Shown here piece by piece: positions 52,661 through 61,335 of a stretch of 64,000 nucleotides of DNA (the stretch's first letter is position 1; every line of letters begins with the position of its first letter). Location of the stretch: positions 25,708-89,707 of the forward strand of contig CAPGBJ010000020.1 in the NCBI GenBank assembly GCA_948616425.1, written 5' to 3'. This DNA is from an uncultured Oscillospiraceae bacterium (GTDB lineage: Bacteria > Bacillota > Clostridia > Oscillospirales > Oscillospiraceae). Below the pieces are notes generated by a model, which saw nothing but the letters and a program-made list of their open reading frames with translations, ran no database searches and had not been told where the DNA came from. Position numbers and translations under genes: made by a program.

Positions 52661-53569
52661 TCAAGCGGTAAATCGGGAGAACACGAATGCTCCCGATGGG
52701 GTCAGATCCTCTTGCTGCCAGCGTTTGTCTGGAGACGTTCCAGGTCGAAGGGCTGCGGAGGTCTCGTTTTTATCACATAGGGACCAATTGGCCCAGCTGA
52801 TTCCTCGTTGATCCAGAAAGTCCAGCCACACTTCCGCCTCCTTTAGAAATACGCCGCCACTGCCGTCAGCGCGGCTGGTGCCCCACTCGGAGACAAAGAC
52901 CGGCAGTCCGGCTGCCAGCACGTCGTCAATGCGCCGCCGCAGGTCTGCACCGTGGGTGCCAGCGTAAAAGTGGAGGGTATACATCAGGTTGTCCGCCTCC
53001 AGCGGGGAACGGGCGGCTAGGTGGATGTCCTGACTCCAGGTGCCGCTGCCCACCAGAATGACAGACTTGGGGGAGTGGCTCCGGATAGTGCCGATCATTT
53101 GCTGGGCATAGGGTTTGATATTGGTGGTCCAGGTTACACCGCCGTTTGGCTCGTTGCAGATCTCGTAGAGTACGGCGGGCTGGTCTCGATAGCGTTCCGC
53201 GGCCTCTGCAAAGAAGGAATCTGCCTGGTCCAGATAGGTCATAGGGTCGCCGTCTGAGAGGATATGCCAGTCAAGAATGACGTACATATCACAGGCAATG
53301 GCGGTATCCACCGCCTGAAATACCGCTTGTTTCATGGAAGCAGGGTTGCTGATATATCCGTTTTCGCCGGTGTACATGGCGATCCGAAAGAGATTGGCTC
53401 CAAATTGGGCGGTATTTTGAATGGACTGGATACCGGCGTATTGCCCATACCACTGCATTCCGTGGGTGCTCATGCCCCGCAAAACTACCGCTTCACCCCG
53501 CTGATTACACAGCTGTGTCCCGGAGACCTGGAGCCAGCCGTTCTCCGACACGCCCCCACGGACTGTCAC
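52661..53569 (-). CDS. GH5 endoglucanase domain (second half of an SLH-GH5 gene)
   Basis: Retaining glycoside hydrolase of family 5 (cellulase-like). GMSTHGMQWYGQY and NLFRIAMYTGENGY open the barrel; VILDWHILSDGDP, the acid/base Glu in YEICNEPNGGV, YTLHFYAGTH and the nucleophile Glu in FVSEWGTSRADG are all present, so the catalytic domain is complete. It has no signal of its own. The frame continues upstream (PLPAVTVRGGVSENGW) to the C10 tract at 53593-53602, where it meets the SLH frame. With one C fewer the two would form a single secreted, wall-attached enzyme. Confidence 0.85.
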   Translation of the reverse strand: MTVRGGVSENGWLQVSGTQLCNQRGEAVVLRGMSTHGMQWYGQYAGIQSIQNTAQFGANLFRIAMYTGENGYISNPASMKQAVFQAVDTAIACDMYVILDWHILSDGDPMTYLDQADSFFAEAAERYRDQPAVLYEICNEPNGGVTWTTNIKPYAQQMIGTIRSHSPKSVILVGSGTWSQDIHLAARSPLEADNLMYTLHFYAGTHGADLRRRIDDVLAAGLPVFVSEWGTSRADGSGGVFLKEAEVWLDFLDQRGISWANWSLCDKNETSAALRPGTSPDKRWQQEDLTPSGAFVFSRFTA

Positions 53570-54233
53570 AGCGGGGAGGGGGAGCTCCGGCTGGGGGGGG
53601 GGCGGGGGGCGCGGCTGTGCCTCCCGCTTCAGACAGTCGCATGGCCTGAAGAAGAAGGGCGCACGCCTCTGCCCGACTCAGCTCACCCTTGGGGTTGAAA
53701 TTCCCAGAGTTGCTGCCTGTCACAACGCCCGAGGAGTAAGCGGCCAGCACCGGTTCATAGTAGCGGCCGTCCAGCTGGTCGAAGTCGCGAATTTTTTGAG
53801 ACTCGGTGGTATAATCCCCCCGGACCTGGGGCAGCAGGGCCCGCATCAAAATTTTTACCGCCAGCTGGCGGGAGATGGGGCGGTTGAACTGTTCGCCCGT
53901 GGGTGGGATCTCGTCCCAGTCGTACCAGCCGGCCTGGAGGGCCGCCTGCAGGTCGCCAGCTGCCCAGTGGCCGGTCTGGCCTGGGGCGGGCCGCAGCCCG
54001 GCACAGCGGGCGGTTACCGCCACAAACTGGGCTGCGGTGATGGAGTCGCCCGGTCCGAATTTTCCGCTGGGATAGCCGGAGATCAGCCCTTTTGCGGCCA
54101 TCTCGGTCACAGGCTGGGCATACCAGCTGCCGGAGGGCACATCGGGAAAGTCGACAGGCCGGGCCCCGGCCAGCAACAGGGCGCACAGACAGGCCAATGC
54201 CAGCGCACGAAGCGGATGCAGTTGTCTCTTCAC
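53505..54233 (-). CDS. SLH-domain protein (first half of an SLH-GH5 gene)
   Basis: GTG start at 54233, overlapping the cutC stop. A signal peptide (about residues 1-24, LALACLCALLLAGARP) and three SLH repeats follow: FPDVPSGSWYAQPVTEMAAK, GHWAAGDLQAALQAGWYDWD and FDQLDGRYYEPVLAAYSSGV with GNFNPKGELSRAEACALL. SLH domains bind pyruvylated cell-wall polymers. Then comes a Pro/Ala linker, and after the C10 tract the frame ends in meaningless residues (from about GAPPPRCDSPWG). It is the N-terminal half of the glucanase gene. Confidence 0.85.
   Translation of the reverse strand: MKRQLHPLRALALACLCALLLAGARPVDFPDVPSGSWYAQPVTEMAAKGLISGYPSGKFGPGDSITAAQFVAVTARCAGLRPAPGQTGHWAAGDLQAALQAGWYDWDEIPPTGEQFNRPISRQLAVKILMRALLPQVRGDYTTESQKIRDFDQLDGRYYEPVLAAYSSGVVTGSNSGNFNPKGELSRAEACALLLQAMRLSEAGGTAAPPAPPPAGAPPPRCDSPWGRVGERLAPGLRDTAV
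53593..53602. repeat. C10 homopolymer (coding strand) causing a frameshift
   Basis: Ten G on the + strand, followed by C and G6. Nine or twelve would join the SLH and GH5 frames; ten does not. It lies in the linker, where length changes are harmless to folding. Confidence 0.85.
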
Positions 54234-54997
54234 CGCTGTCCCTCCCGATCTAGACTGTGAACAATCTCTGCACAGGCCCGGAATTCCCTCTCATCGGTGC
54301 GCCAAAGCTGGTACTCCGACAGGGAGGGGAGCCCCATGGAGACGGTATCTTTGCGGTAAATCATACCGCTGTCCACCGGCCCCCGCCGGGCAGAGGTGTG
54401 AAAGCTGCGGACGCCGGTGTCTCGAAACAGCGCCTGGATATTTTCCCGGTTCACGCCGGCGCCCGCCATAATGTCGACCCGCCCGCTCGCCCGGGTGTGA
54501 AGTGTCCGCAGCAGCTCTCTGCCCTCCGGGGCACTCTGGGCCTGACCGGAGGTGAGGATGGTCTGACAGCCCAGCTGGACTGCGGTTTCCAGAGCGGAGA
54601 GGGGGTCCTGGGTCATATCAAAGGCCCGGTGGAGCGTGATGTGGAGCTGGCCGGCGCGACGGATGAGCCTGGACATCCGCTCTTTGTCCAGGGCGCCTTC
54701 CGGAGTCAGAACGCCGATTACCACACCATCCGCCCCCAGGTCTCGGAAGCGGGCGATCTCCTCCTCCATCTCCTCCAGTTCCGACGCCGAGTAGAGGAAA
54801 TCTCCAAAGCGGGGCCGGATCAGGACGTTGATTTGGATGGGACAGTCCCGCCGGACCTGACAGAATAGGGAGGGGGAGGGGGTGGTGCCGCCGATTGGTA
54901 AATTTGCGCACAGTTCCAGCCGATCTGCCCCGCCCCGGAAGGCGGCCATAGCGGAGGCGTGAGAATCCACACAGCCCTCGATTATGGGTCTGTTCAT
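54230..54997 (-). CDS. cutC: CutC-family protein
   Basis: 255 residues, TIM barrel. EGCVDSHASAMAAFRGGADR, LELCANLPIGGTTPS, INVLIRPRFGDFLYS, LHRAFDMTQDP and IMAGAGVNRENI are the family signature. Once linked to copper homeostasis; its real activity is uncertain. ATG 54997 has AAAGGAG 8 bases upstream; the frame is open to 55033. It shares a 4-base overlap with the SLH-GH5 gene, apparently an accidental partnership. Confidence 0.85.
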   Translation of the reverse strand: MNRPIIEGCVDSHASAMAAFRGGADRLELCANLPIGGTTPSPSLFCQVRRDCPIQINVLIRPRFGDFLYSASELEEMEEEIARFRDLGADGVVIGVLTPEGALDKERMSRLIRRAGQLHITLHRAFDMTQDPLSALETAVQLGCQTILTSGQAQSAPEGRELLRTLHTRASGRVDIMAGAGVNRENIQALFRDTGVRSFHTSARRGPVDSGMIYRKDTVSMGLPSLSEYQLWRTDEREFRACAEIVHSLDREGQR

Positions 54998-55040
54998 GTC
55001 CAGTGCTCCTTTCTGTGCAGTGAAGTCCATCAATAGAATA

Positions 55041-55079
55041 CCCCCTGATGCAGTATGTTCATTTGCTTACATCAGGGGG
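55041..55079 (-). terminator. Terminator of the pyrophosphatase gene
   Basis: A 10-bp stem (55041-55050 with 55070-55079) and T-rich sequence beyond it on the leftward strand, 46 bases past the gene end. Confidence 0.7.
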
Positions 55080-55125
55080 CAAAGATTCTGCGGCGGTCTG
55101 ACTGGCTGACCATGCCTCCAGGCCC

Positions 55126-56796
55126 TTACTCCTGTTCCAGTTTGATGGCATTGATCAGCAGAGGGATCATCTGTTTTTTACGGCTGACCACACCGGGCAG
55201 AACAGCGATTCCGGCCTCTACACGGACGCCGAACGCCTTGCCGACCAGCTCCTCTGCGCCGCTTCCGGACATGAGCAGCTGGGTGCTGGAATTGCGCACG
55301 TCGGTAAACATGTAAAAGATGTAATCCAACTGCTGTTTGGACAGGGCCTCGGGGAGGTAGGGGCCAATAAGTGCCTGGGCAGCCTTTCGGTTTTTCTCCG
55401 TCATATAACTGCCCTGCCCCACGCCGAAGCGAATATCTCCGCTGGTGAAGATCTTATAGTCCCCGTTGAACACCTCAGCTGCCGTCTTACCGGATACGTC
55501 GCCGCCGTGTTCAAACATGGTGTCGGCGTATTGCTCCAGATCGACTCCGGCCAACTCGGCCAGTTCCCGAGCCGCCCGCTCATCCATGGGCGTACATGTG
55601 GGACTGCGAAACATCAGCGTGTCAGACAAGATGGCCGACAGCAGCAGACCGGCAGTGGTGGGGTCGATATCCACTGCATTTTCCCGGTACATCTGGTAGA
55701 CGATGGTGCAGGTGCAGCCCACTGGGACGTTGCGGAAATATACCGGACCGTCGGTCTCCATACTCCCGATGCGGTGGTGGTCGATAATCTCCAGCACCTC
55801 AGCCTGGTCGATCCCCTCTACAGCCTGACTCTTCTCGTTGTGATCCACTAGAATCAGCTGCTTGCGGTGCAGGTTCAGCATGTTTCGGCGGGAGACTACG
55901 CCAATATATCTCCCGTCGTCATCCAACACGGGGAAGTAGCGGAAGCGCACGGTAGCCATCACTTTGGTGGCCTCCTCCACAGGGGTGTGGAGGGTAAAGG
56001 TAAGTAGGCTGCGTGTGGTCATATAGTGGCGGATGGGTGCGGCTTGACTGAGCATCAGCCCGGTCACATAGGTGCTTTTGGGTGTGCTGATGACAATGCA
56101 GCCCTTCTCCTCTGCCAGCATCTGTATGGTGCGGGAGACCTTGCTGCTGGCGCATACCACAATGCACCCCGCGTCCATCTCCAGGGCGGCTAGCTGGCTC
56201 TCCGCGCGGTTGCTGACAATGACAATATCGCCGGGGGAGATGGACTTTTCAATCTGCTCGGCGCTTCCGGCGCCGATGATCAGCCGGCCCTCTACCGTCT
56301 TTCCCGTTATGTCGCCTACCAGCACTGTGCCGTCTAGGATATCCAAGAGATTTTGGTAGCTGGTTTTGGCAATCTCCAGCACGTGGGGGTCCATTCCGTC
56401 CATGTTGGCGGTAGCCACGTCTTTGACGGTGATGACGCCCTTCAAGTTTTGCTCTTCGTCTACAATACACAGGGTATCCAGCTCCTGGTCCCGCATGGTC
56501 ATCCACGCCCGCCGGAGACTTGTCTCCCCGTCCACACCTGGGGCCGGCCGGATGTCGATGTCCCGGATGTGGGGGCTGACGTCGGTATAGAGCTGAGGGA
56601 CGGGGACCTTAAAGTAGTTCAGTACAAACTCGGTTTCGCGGTTGAGCAGCCCTGCCCGGCAGGGCTTGCAGGGGTGCTCTGGGTCCAGAATGTTTTTCAA
56701 ATGGCTGTACGCAATGGCGGAACAGATGGAGTCAGTATCCGGATTCCGGTGGCCGATTACCTTGATGGCGCGGGGATTGGCTGTCTGGCTGTTCAT
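55126..56796 (-). CDS. Manganese-dependent inorganic pyrophosphatase with CBS-DRTGG insert
   Basis: Family II (DHH) pyrophosphatase, 556 residues. VIGHRNPDTDSICSAIAY binds the metals; a regulatory insert (about residues 75-290) has CBS halves (VKDVATANMD; VRFRYFPVLDDDGRYIGVVS) around a DRTGG-like domain (LIIGAGSAEQIEKSISPGD, IVVCASSKV). LEIIDHHRIG and the C-terminal DHHA2 domain (FTSGDIRFGVGQ, SRKKQMIPLL) complete it. The insert makes the enzyme sensitive to adenine nucleotides in characterised relatives. ATG 56796 with GAGGG upstream is preferred over the open frame to 56919. Confidence 0.92.
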   Translation of the reverse strand: MNSQTANPRAIKVIGHRNPDTDSICSAIAYSHLKNILDPEHPCKPCRAGLLNRETEFVLNYFKVPVPQLYTDVSPHIRDIDIRPAPGVDGETSLRRAWMTMRDQELDTLCIVDEEQNLKGVITVKDVATANMDGMDPHVLEIAKTSYQNLLDILDGTVLVGDITGKTVEGRLIIGAGSAEQIEKSISPGDIVIVSNRAESQLAALEMDAGCIVVCASSKVSRTIQMLAEEKGCIVISTPKSTYVTGLMLSQAAPIRHYMTTRSLLTFTLHTPVEEATKVMATVRFRYFPVLDDDGRYIGVVSRRNMLNLHRKQLILVDHNEKSQAVEGIDQAEVLEIIDHHRIGSMETDGPVYFRNVPVGCTCTIVYQMYRENAVDIDPTTAGLLLSAILSDTLMFRSPTCTPMDERAARELAELAGVDLEQYADTMFEHGGDVSGKTAAEVFNGDYKIFTSGDIRFGVGQGSYMTEKNRKAAQALIGPYLPEALSKQQLDYIFYMFTDVRNSSTQLLMSGSGAEELVGKAFGVRVEAGIAVLPGVVSRKKQMIPLLINAIKLEQE

Positions 56797-57004
56797 AGTT
56801 TCCCTCGTTTCTCCAGCCCAATCTGCTGGTGAATTGGAATGATATATTTTTTCCATTTTACCACGGCAGCGGACCTTTCGCAAGTCATATTGTCCCTGGA
56901 TGCCCAGAAGGGTGGACAAAATCCCCGCAGTTCCACAGAAACAGAGGCTGATGGAATTGTGCCGATTTTAAGTTGGGGATGAGGCGCCTGTGCTCCGAAA
57001 AGAG

Positions 57005-57037
57005 CAGGGCCCGCCAGCAAAGTGCTGACGGGCCCTG
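57005..57037 (-). terminator. Terminator of the permease/GGT/ChrA operon
   Basis: A 9-bp outer stem (57005-57013 with 57029-57037) and a 5-bp inner stem, four bases beyond the last chrA gene, with TTTT beyond it on the leftward strand. Confidence 0.75.
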
Positions 57038-57040
57038 GTG

Positions 57041-57604
57041 TTAAAACTTGAGGAGAAGTCCCACAGCGGCCGATATGGCAATGTAGACAACCGGATGTTT
57101 TTTAAACTTCCGGATTGCGAAAAATGCGGCGGCGCAGTAGAGAATCTTCGGCCAGGAGAAAAGGGCGAGCAGTTCCCCAGTGGCGTTGTAAGCGGACATG
57201 TCCAGCAGAGCGGTTTTGATCACGCTCAGGCCGGCGGCTGCGATCAAACCGGTGACTGCCGGCCTGAAACCGCTGAAGACATATTCCACATACTTGCTCT
57301 GATGAAACCGTTCCAGAGACTTCGAGACGATGGTGACGATGACAACAGCGGGCAGAACGATACCAAGGGTGGCGACAATGCCGCCGAGAACTCCCTCGAT
57401 GTTATAGCCCACATAGGTGGCCATATTGATGCCAATGGGGCCTGGGGTAGATTCAGAGATGGCGATCATATCGCTGATCAAGGCTTGGTCGTACCAACCG
57501 GTGGTCTCTCCCAGCTTCTGAAGGAAGGGGATGGTCGCCATGCCGCCGCCCACAGAAAAAATACCGATTTTAAAAAACTCGTAAAACAATCTCAGGAGAT
57601 TCAT
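57041..57604 (-). CDS. ChrA-family half-transporter 2
   Basis: 187 residues, five to six helices. YEFFKIGIFSVGGGMATIPFL and MIAISESTPGPIGINMATYVG are the ChrA signature repeated in each half. In the short-chain CHR family, two adjacent genes encode a heterodimer; this one overlaps its partner by 4 bases. Chromate export is known for some members, but the native substrate here is open. Confidence 0.85.
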   Translation of the reverse strand: MNLLRLFYEFFKIGIFSVGGGMATIPFLQKLGETTGWYDQALISDMIAISESTPGPIGINMATYVGYNIEGVLGGIVATLGIVLPAVVIVTIVSKSLERFHQSKYVEYVFSGFRPAVTGLIAAAGLSVIKTALLDMSAYNATGELLALFSWPKILYCAAAFFAIRKFKKHPVVYIAISAAVGLLLKF

Positions 57605-58164
57605 GGCTGTTCCTCCTCACTGCTCCGCTGTCTCTCCTTCAGGCTGCCGGCTAAGACGCCCAGAATGCCGGAACCGATAATCAGGATCACCGGAGAAAAA
57701 CCGAGTAGCGCCGACAGGAAGAAGACTGCAAGACACAGCGCAAGGCCAAAAGCGTCCTTAACTCCCTTTTTCCAGAGCGCGATAATTACGTCCAGAATCA
57801 GTGCGACAACGCAGGCGGAGACGCCGGCCATGGCGTGGCGCACATAGGGGTTATCCTGTAGATTGCTGAACAGGGCTGCGATCAGTGTGATGATGAGAAT
57901 ACAGGGGGACACGCTTCCCAGGGCGGCGGCGATGCCGCCCCACAGCCGCTTTACATGGTATCCGATGAACACCGATACGTTGATGGTGATGATACCGGGG
58001 AGCCCCTGGCTGACTGCATAGAAGTCCATCACTTCCTGCTCGGTGACCCAGTTATACTTCTGCACACAGGTTCTGCGCAGAATGGGCAGCATGGCGTAGC
58101 CGCCGCCAAAGGTCACTGCACCCATTTTAAAAAATTCCAGGTAAATTTTCAGTAGCTCTTTCAC
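57601..58164 (-). CDS. ChrA-family half-transporter 1
   Basis: 187 residues. YLEFFKMGAVTFGGGYAMLP and FYAVSQGLPGIITINVSVFIG correspond to the motifs in its partner. It begins 19 bases after the gamma-glutamyltransferase stop, so it is likely on the same sigma-54-driven transcript. Acidic C-terminus RSSEEEQP. Confidence 0.85.
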   Translation of the reverse strand: MKELLKIYLEFFKMGAVTFGGGYAMLPILRRTCVQKYNWVTEQEVMDFYAVSQGLPGIITINVSVFIGYHVKRLWGGIAAALGSVSPCILIITLIAALFSNLQDNPYVRHAMAGVSACVVALILDVIIALWKKGVKDAFGLALCLAVFFLSALLGFSPVILIIGSGILGVLAGSLKERQRSSEEEQP

Positions 58165-58183
58165 AAAAACACTCCTTCAAATG

Positions 58184-59791
58184 CTACCAGGCAGCGACGC
58201 AGCCATCTGCACGGGGTTCTGTGGCGCCGCAGAGGATACCCTCCTCATTGCGCCAGATAATTTGGCCGCGGCCAAAACTCCAGGACTCGGGCAGGACTGA
58301 GATTTCGTGCCCCCGGCGGACGAGTTCCTCTGTGATGCCGCAGGGGAAGTCACGCTCCACTTGGATTTTCTTTCCGCCCACCCACTGCCAGCGGGGAGCA
58401 TCCAGTGCTTCTTGGGGATTCATATGGAAGTCAACGGTATTCATAACCACCTGAACGTGGCCCTGGGGCTGCATAAAGCCGCCCATCACACCAAAGGGTC
58501 CCACTGCCTTGCCGTCTTTGGTCATAAAGGAGGGGATGATGGTGTGCAGGGACTTCTTGCCCGGGGCAAGGCAGTTTTCCATGGTCTCATCCAGGGTGAA
58601 GTTGGCGCCCCGATTTTGCAGAGCGATGCCGGTTCCGGGGATGACGATGCCGGAGCCAAAGCCCTGGTAGTTGCTCTGGATGTAGGAGACCATGTTGCCC
58701 TCGCTGTCGGCGGTGCACAGGTAGATTGTGCCGCCGCTCTTGGGTTGGCCTGGTTCGGGCATGATGGCTTGCTCGCCAATCAGGGCGCGCCGCTCGTCGG
58801 CATAGCGGGGGTCCAGCAGCTGCTCTGGAGTGACCGTCATGCTGACGGGGTCGGCCACATAGCGTTTGCCGTCCACAAAGGCCAGCTTCATGGCCTCAAG
58901 CTGTCTATGGACCGTCTCTGCGCAGTCCCTGTGCTGGAAGGAATAGCCGTTCAGGATATTGAGGGCCATCAGCGCAACAATACCGTCTCCATTGGGGGGC
59001 AGCTCCCATATGTCGTATCCCCGGTAATTGGTACGGATGGGATCAACCCAGCTGCACCAGTAGCTCTCCAGATCGCTCTTACGCAGATAACCGCCAGTCT
59101 CCCGGGAGAATTGGTCTATCTTATCGGCCAGTTCGCCCTGATAAAATGCTTTGGCCTTGGTCTGGGCGATCAGACGCAGCGTGTCGGCGTGGGCCTGTGA
59201 ACGCCACACCTCTCCCGCCCTGGGCGCCCGGCCATTGGGGGCGAAGGTCTCAAACCAGGGCTGGAAACAGGGGTCGTGGAAAGTTTTGGAGAACTCGCTG
59301 TAGGCGCTCTGCCACAGGCGGGAGATAACGGGGGTCACGGCGTAGCCGTCCTGGGCATAGCTGATGGCGGGGGCAAGTACCTCCTCCAGGGGAAGGCTGC
59401 CATATTTTTCTGACAGCTCAGCCCAGGCGGAGGGGGCGCCAGGTACCATGACCGGGATCCAGCCCCGCCGAGGCATATCTGTGTGCCCCAGGTCCTTGAC
59501 CTGCTGGGCGGTGAGAGACATAGGGGAGCGGCCGCTGGCGTTCAAAGCCTCCATATGGTCCTTGAGCCAGACCAGGGCGAAGGAGTCGCTGCCAATGCCA
59601 TTGGAGGTGGGCTCCAGAACAGTCATGCAGGCCGCTGTGGCTACGGCGGCGTCGATGGCGTTGCCGCCCCGCTTGAGGATATCAAGACCGGCCTGGGCCG
59701 CCAGCGGCTGACTGGTGCATACCATGCCGCGCCGGGCGTAGACCACGCTGCGGCGGGAGGAATAACTATTTTTTAATGCGTCAAAATTCAC
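58184..59791 (-). CDS. Gamma-glutamyltransferase, no signal peptide
   Basis: 535 residues, Ntn-hydrolase that cuts gamma-glutamyl bonds (glutathione and related amides) by self-cleavage. Large-subunit marks: RGMVCTSQPLAAQAGLDILK, GGNAIDAAVATAACMTVLEP and NGIGSDSFALVW. The autocleavage/nucleophile Thr lies in SGGTIYLCTADSEGNMVS (about residue 347), where well-studied enzymes have TTHFS or TTHYS; then SNYQGFGSGIVIPGTGIALQ and PFGVMGGFMQPQGH. The N-terminus (MNFDALKNSYSSRRSVVYAR) has no signal peptide, unlike the secreted E. coli and Bacillus enzymes. It lies 27 bases after the permease gene, which fits use of an imported substrate inside the cell. Confidence 0.87.
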   Translation of the reverse strand: MNFDALKNSYSSRRSVVYARRGMVCTSQPLAAQAGLDILKRGGNAIDAAVATAACMTVLEPTSNGIGSDSFALVWLKDHMEALNASGRSPMSLTAQQVKDLGHTDMPRRGWIPVMVPGAPSAWAELSEKYGSLPLEEVLAPAISYAQDGYAVTPVISRLWQSAYSEFSKTFHDPCFQPWFETFAPNGRAPRAGEVWRSQAHADTLRLIAQTKAKAFYQGELADKIDQFSRETGGYLRKSDLESYWCSWVDPIRTNYRGYDIWELPPNGDGIVALMALNILNGYSFQHRDCAETVHRQLEAMKLAFVDGKRYVADPVSMTVTPEQLLDPRYADERRALIGEQAIMPEPGQPKSGGTIYLCTADSEGNMVSYIQSNYQGFGSGIVIPGTGIALQNRGANFTLDETMENCLAPGKKSLHTIIPSFMTKDGKAVGPFGVMGGFMQPQGHVQVVMNTVDFHMNPQEALDAPRWQWVGGKKIQVERDFPCGITEELVRRGHEISVLPESWSFGRGQIIWRNEEGILCGATEPRADGCVAAW

Positions 59792-59818
59792 TTAACATGC
59801 CTCCTAACTGATTGCAGA

Positions 59819-61012
59819 TTACAGGAAGTTGACTAGGACGCCTGCCACAATAATGGACAGGGACGTGACGGACACAAAGCCCGACACCACAAAGGCGGGG
59901 GTCAGACGGGTGGCGATGTAGGTGCGCTCCCGCTCATCCTCGCCAATCGCGAGGGATACCTCGTCTACCACCAGCTGGGTGGCCGGGAAGCCGAGAAGCT
60001 GCGCCATAGCCACACCGACGGCCATGTTTCTGGAACCTACCAGTTTCCACAGCGGCAAAATATACAGGAAGACAAAGGTAAATATCAGTACAGCGCCAAA
60101 TACCATAAGGGTTTGATAACCCAATACCGCCAAATCGCTCCACTCGATTTCAGCCAAAGAGGGGATGATGCGGGCAAAGGTAGCCATCATGATAACGCCA
60201 ATCGCCTTGCCGTGGTTCAGAATCCGGGGAGGTACCACCCCGCCCACGTTCAGCAGACAGCCGATGATGAGCGCCCAAATGGCGTAGTTCAGATAGGGAG
60301 TATATTGGGCGATGGTGTAGGAACAAAAGGCCACCACGGCGGTAATTCCAAGGCACATATAGTTGGTGTAGTACTTCTTGTGTTTTTTCCAGAAGGGGAT
60401 CTTTTCCTCGCCGGAAGCGGTCTTGCCATTGCCCTCCAGCTCATCCAGCAGGTCGATGCCTTTGGCTTTGCTCTCGCGATACTCTGCCGCCAGCCTCTCC
60501 GCCTCTTTGCGTCCGAAGAAAGAGGCGGGGATGGTGCCGACGAATTTTTGAATGGCAAAAATAAAGGTGCCCAGTGCGGCCGCCGTCGTCATACCCTTTT
60601 CAAGCGCGCCTTCAGTCATGATCTGGGTGGCGTTGATGCCGCCGTTGACAATGGGGATGGATACGATGGCTGCACCCTTGCCAATGAATGGAATGATGGT
60701 GATACAGGCAATAAAAGCAATCGCCATCGCGATCACTGACATCAGGACGACTCTCCACTCCTTTTTCATCTGAGCCAGATTGATCCCGGTGCCCATATTG
60801 AAGACGATGAACACTGAGGCCCACTTGCCAATCTGTGTCAGGGCTGCCTGGTCAATCAGATCCGCAGGGAATACTCCGCTCAAGAATCCGACCAGGAAGA
60901 GCATAAACGCTACAAAGACTGAGGATATGCGGGCTTTGGTGATTACGCCCAGAAAATCACCGATGGCAAAGCATCCCAATACGAGCATCAGGCATTTTGT
61001 TGTTGTTACCAT
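59819..61012 (-). CDS. Anion permease, sodium/glutamate symporter-like
   Basis: 397 residues, about ten to twelve helices in two inverted halves joined by a charged loop (about 180-215). Glycine-rich half-loops (NGGINATQIMTEGALEKG; AQLLGFPATQLVVDEV) resemble those of GltS-type carriers, but I cannot place it firmly. Start ATG 61012 follows GAGG; an in-frame TTG at 61039 is less likely. First gene of the putative sigma-54 operon with GGT, so a gamma-glutamyl amino acid or glutamate is a sensible substrate (inference). Confidence 0.6.
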   Translation of the reverse strand: MVTTTKCLMLVLGCFAIGDFLGVITKARISSVFVAFMLFLVGFLSGVFPADLIDQAALTQIGKWASVFIVFNMGTGINLAQMKKEWRVVLMSVIAMAIAFIACITIIPFIGKGAAIVSIPIVNGGINATQIMTEGALEKGMTTAAALGTFIFAIQKFVGTIPASFFGRKEAERLAAEYRESKAKGIDLLDELEGNGKTASGEEKIPFWKKHKKYYTNYMCLGITAVVAFCSYTIAQYTPYLNYAIWALIIGCLLNVGGVVPPRILNHGKAIGVIMMATFARIIPSLAEIEWSDLAVLGYQTLMVFGAVLIFTFVFLYILPLWKLVGSRNMAVGVAMAQLLGFPATQLVVDEVSLAIGEDERERTYIATRLTPAFVVSGFVSVTSLSIIVAGVLVNFL

Positions 61013-61142
61013 AATATACCTCTTTTCTGTTCTTTTCAAGTGGATTATTGCAAACAGTTTCTCTCTCTTTCCCGAGGCTCAAATGCGTAAGCGGTCTTTT
61101 GCGATGTTCCCCCTCTCTACTTGACTTGTATGAAAATTAGAA

Positions 61143-61157
61143 GCAGGTTTTGTGCCA
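61143..61157 (-). promoter_or_regulatory. Sigma-54 promoter (-24/-12)
   Basis: On the leftward strand: TGGCAC, five bases, CTGC, a near-perfect match to TGGCAC-N5-TTGC. It faces the permease/GGT/ChrA operon, with about 120 bases of leader. Confidence 0.75.
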
Positions 61158-61174
61158 GCTTTTTCGGGTGAAAA

Positions 61175-61190
61175 TGGCAGTTATTTGCCA
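61175..61190. promoter_or_regulatory. Candidate activator-binding dyad
   Basis: TGGCA-N6-TGCCA upstream of the sigma-54 promoter (about -50), with looser GCCA half-sites at about 61210 and 61238-61254. Likely target of the adjacent activator. Confidence 0.45.
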
Positions 61191-61282
61191 AGAAAATGGG
61201 GGATAACAGGCCATTTGTTTTTTATAAAATCTATTTTCAGCCAATTGACTGCCATATAATAGGGCTCTTTTGATGAATGGGC

Positions 61283-61311
61283 TTGAATTCGACCAATTAA
61301 TTTGGTAGAAT
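61283..61311 (+). promoter_or_regulatory. Sigma-70 type promoter of the activator gene
   Basis: TTGAAT (61283-61288), 17 bases, TAGAAT (61306-61311). The spacer holds the palindrome CCAATTAATTTGG (61292-61304), a possible operator. Confidence 0.6.
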
Positions 61312-61335
61312 AAAACAGCCCGATGCGAGGACGGA

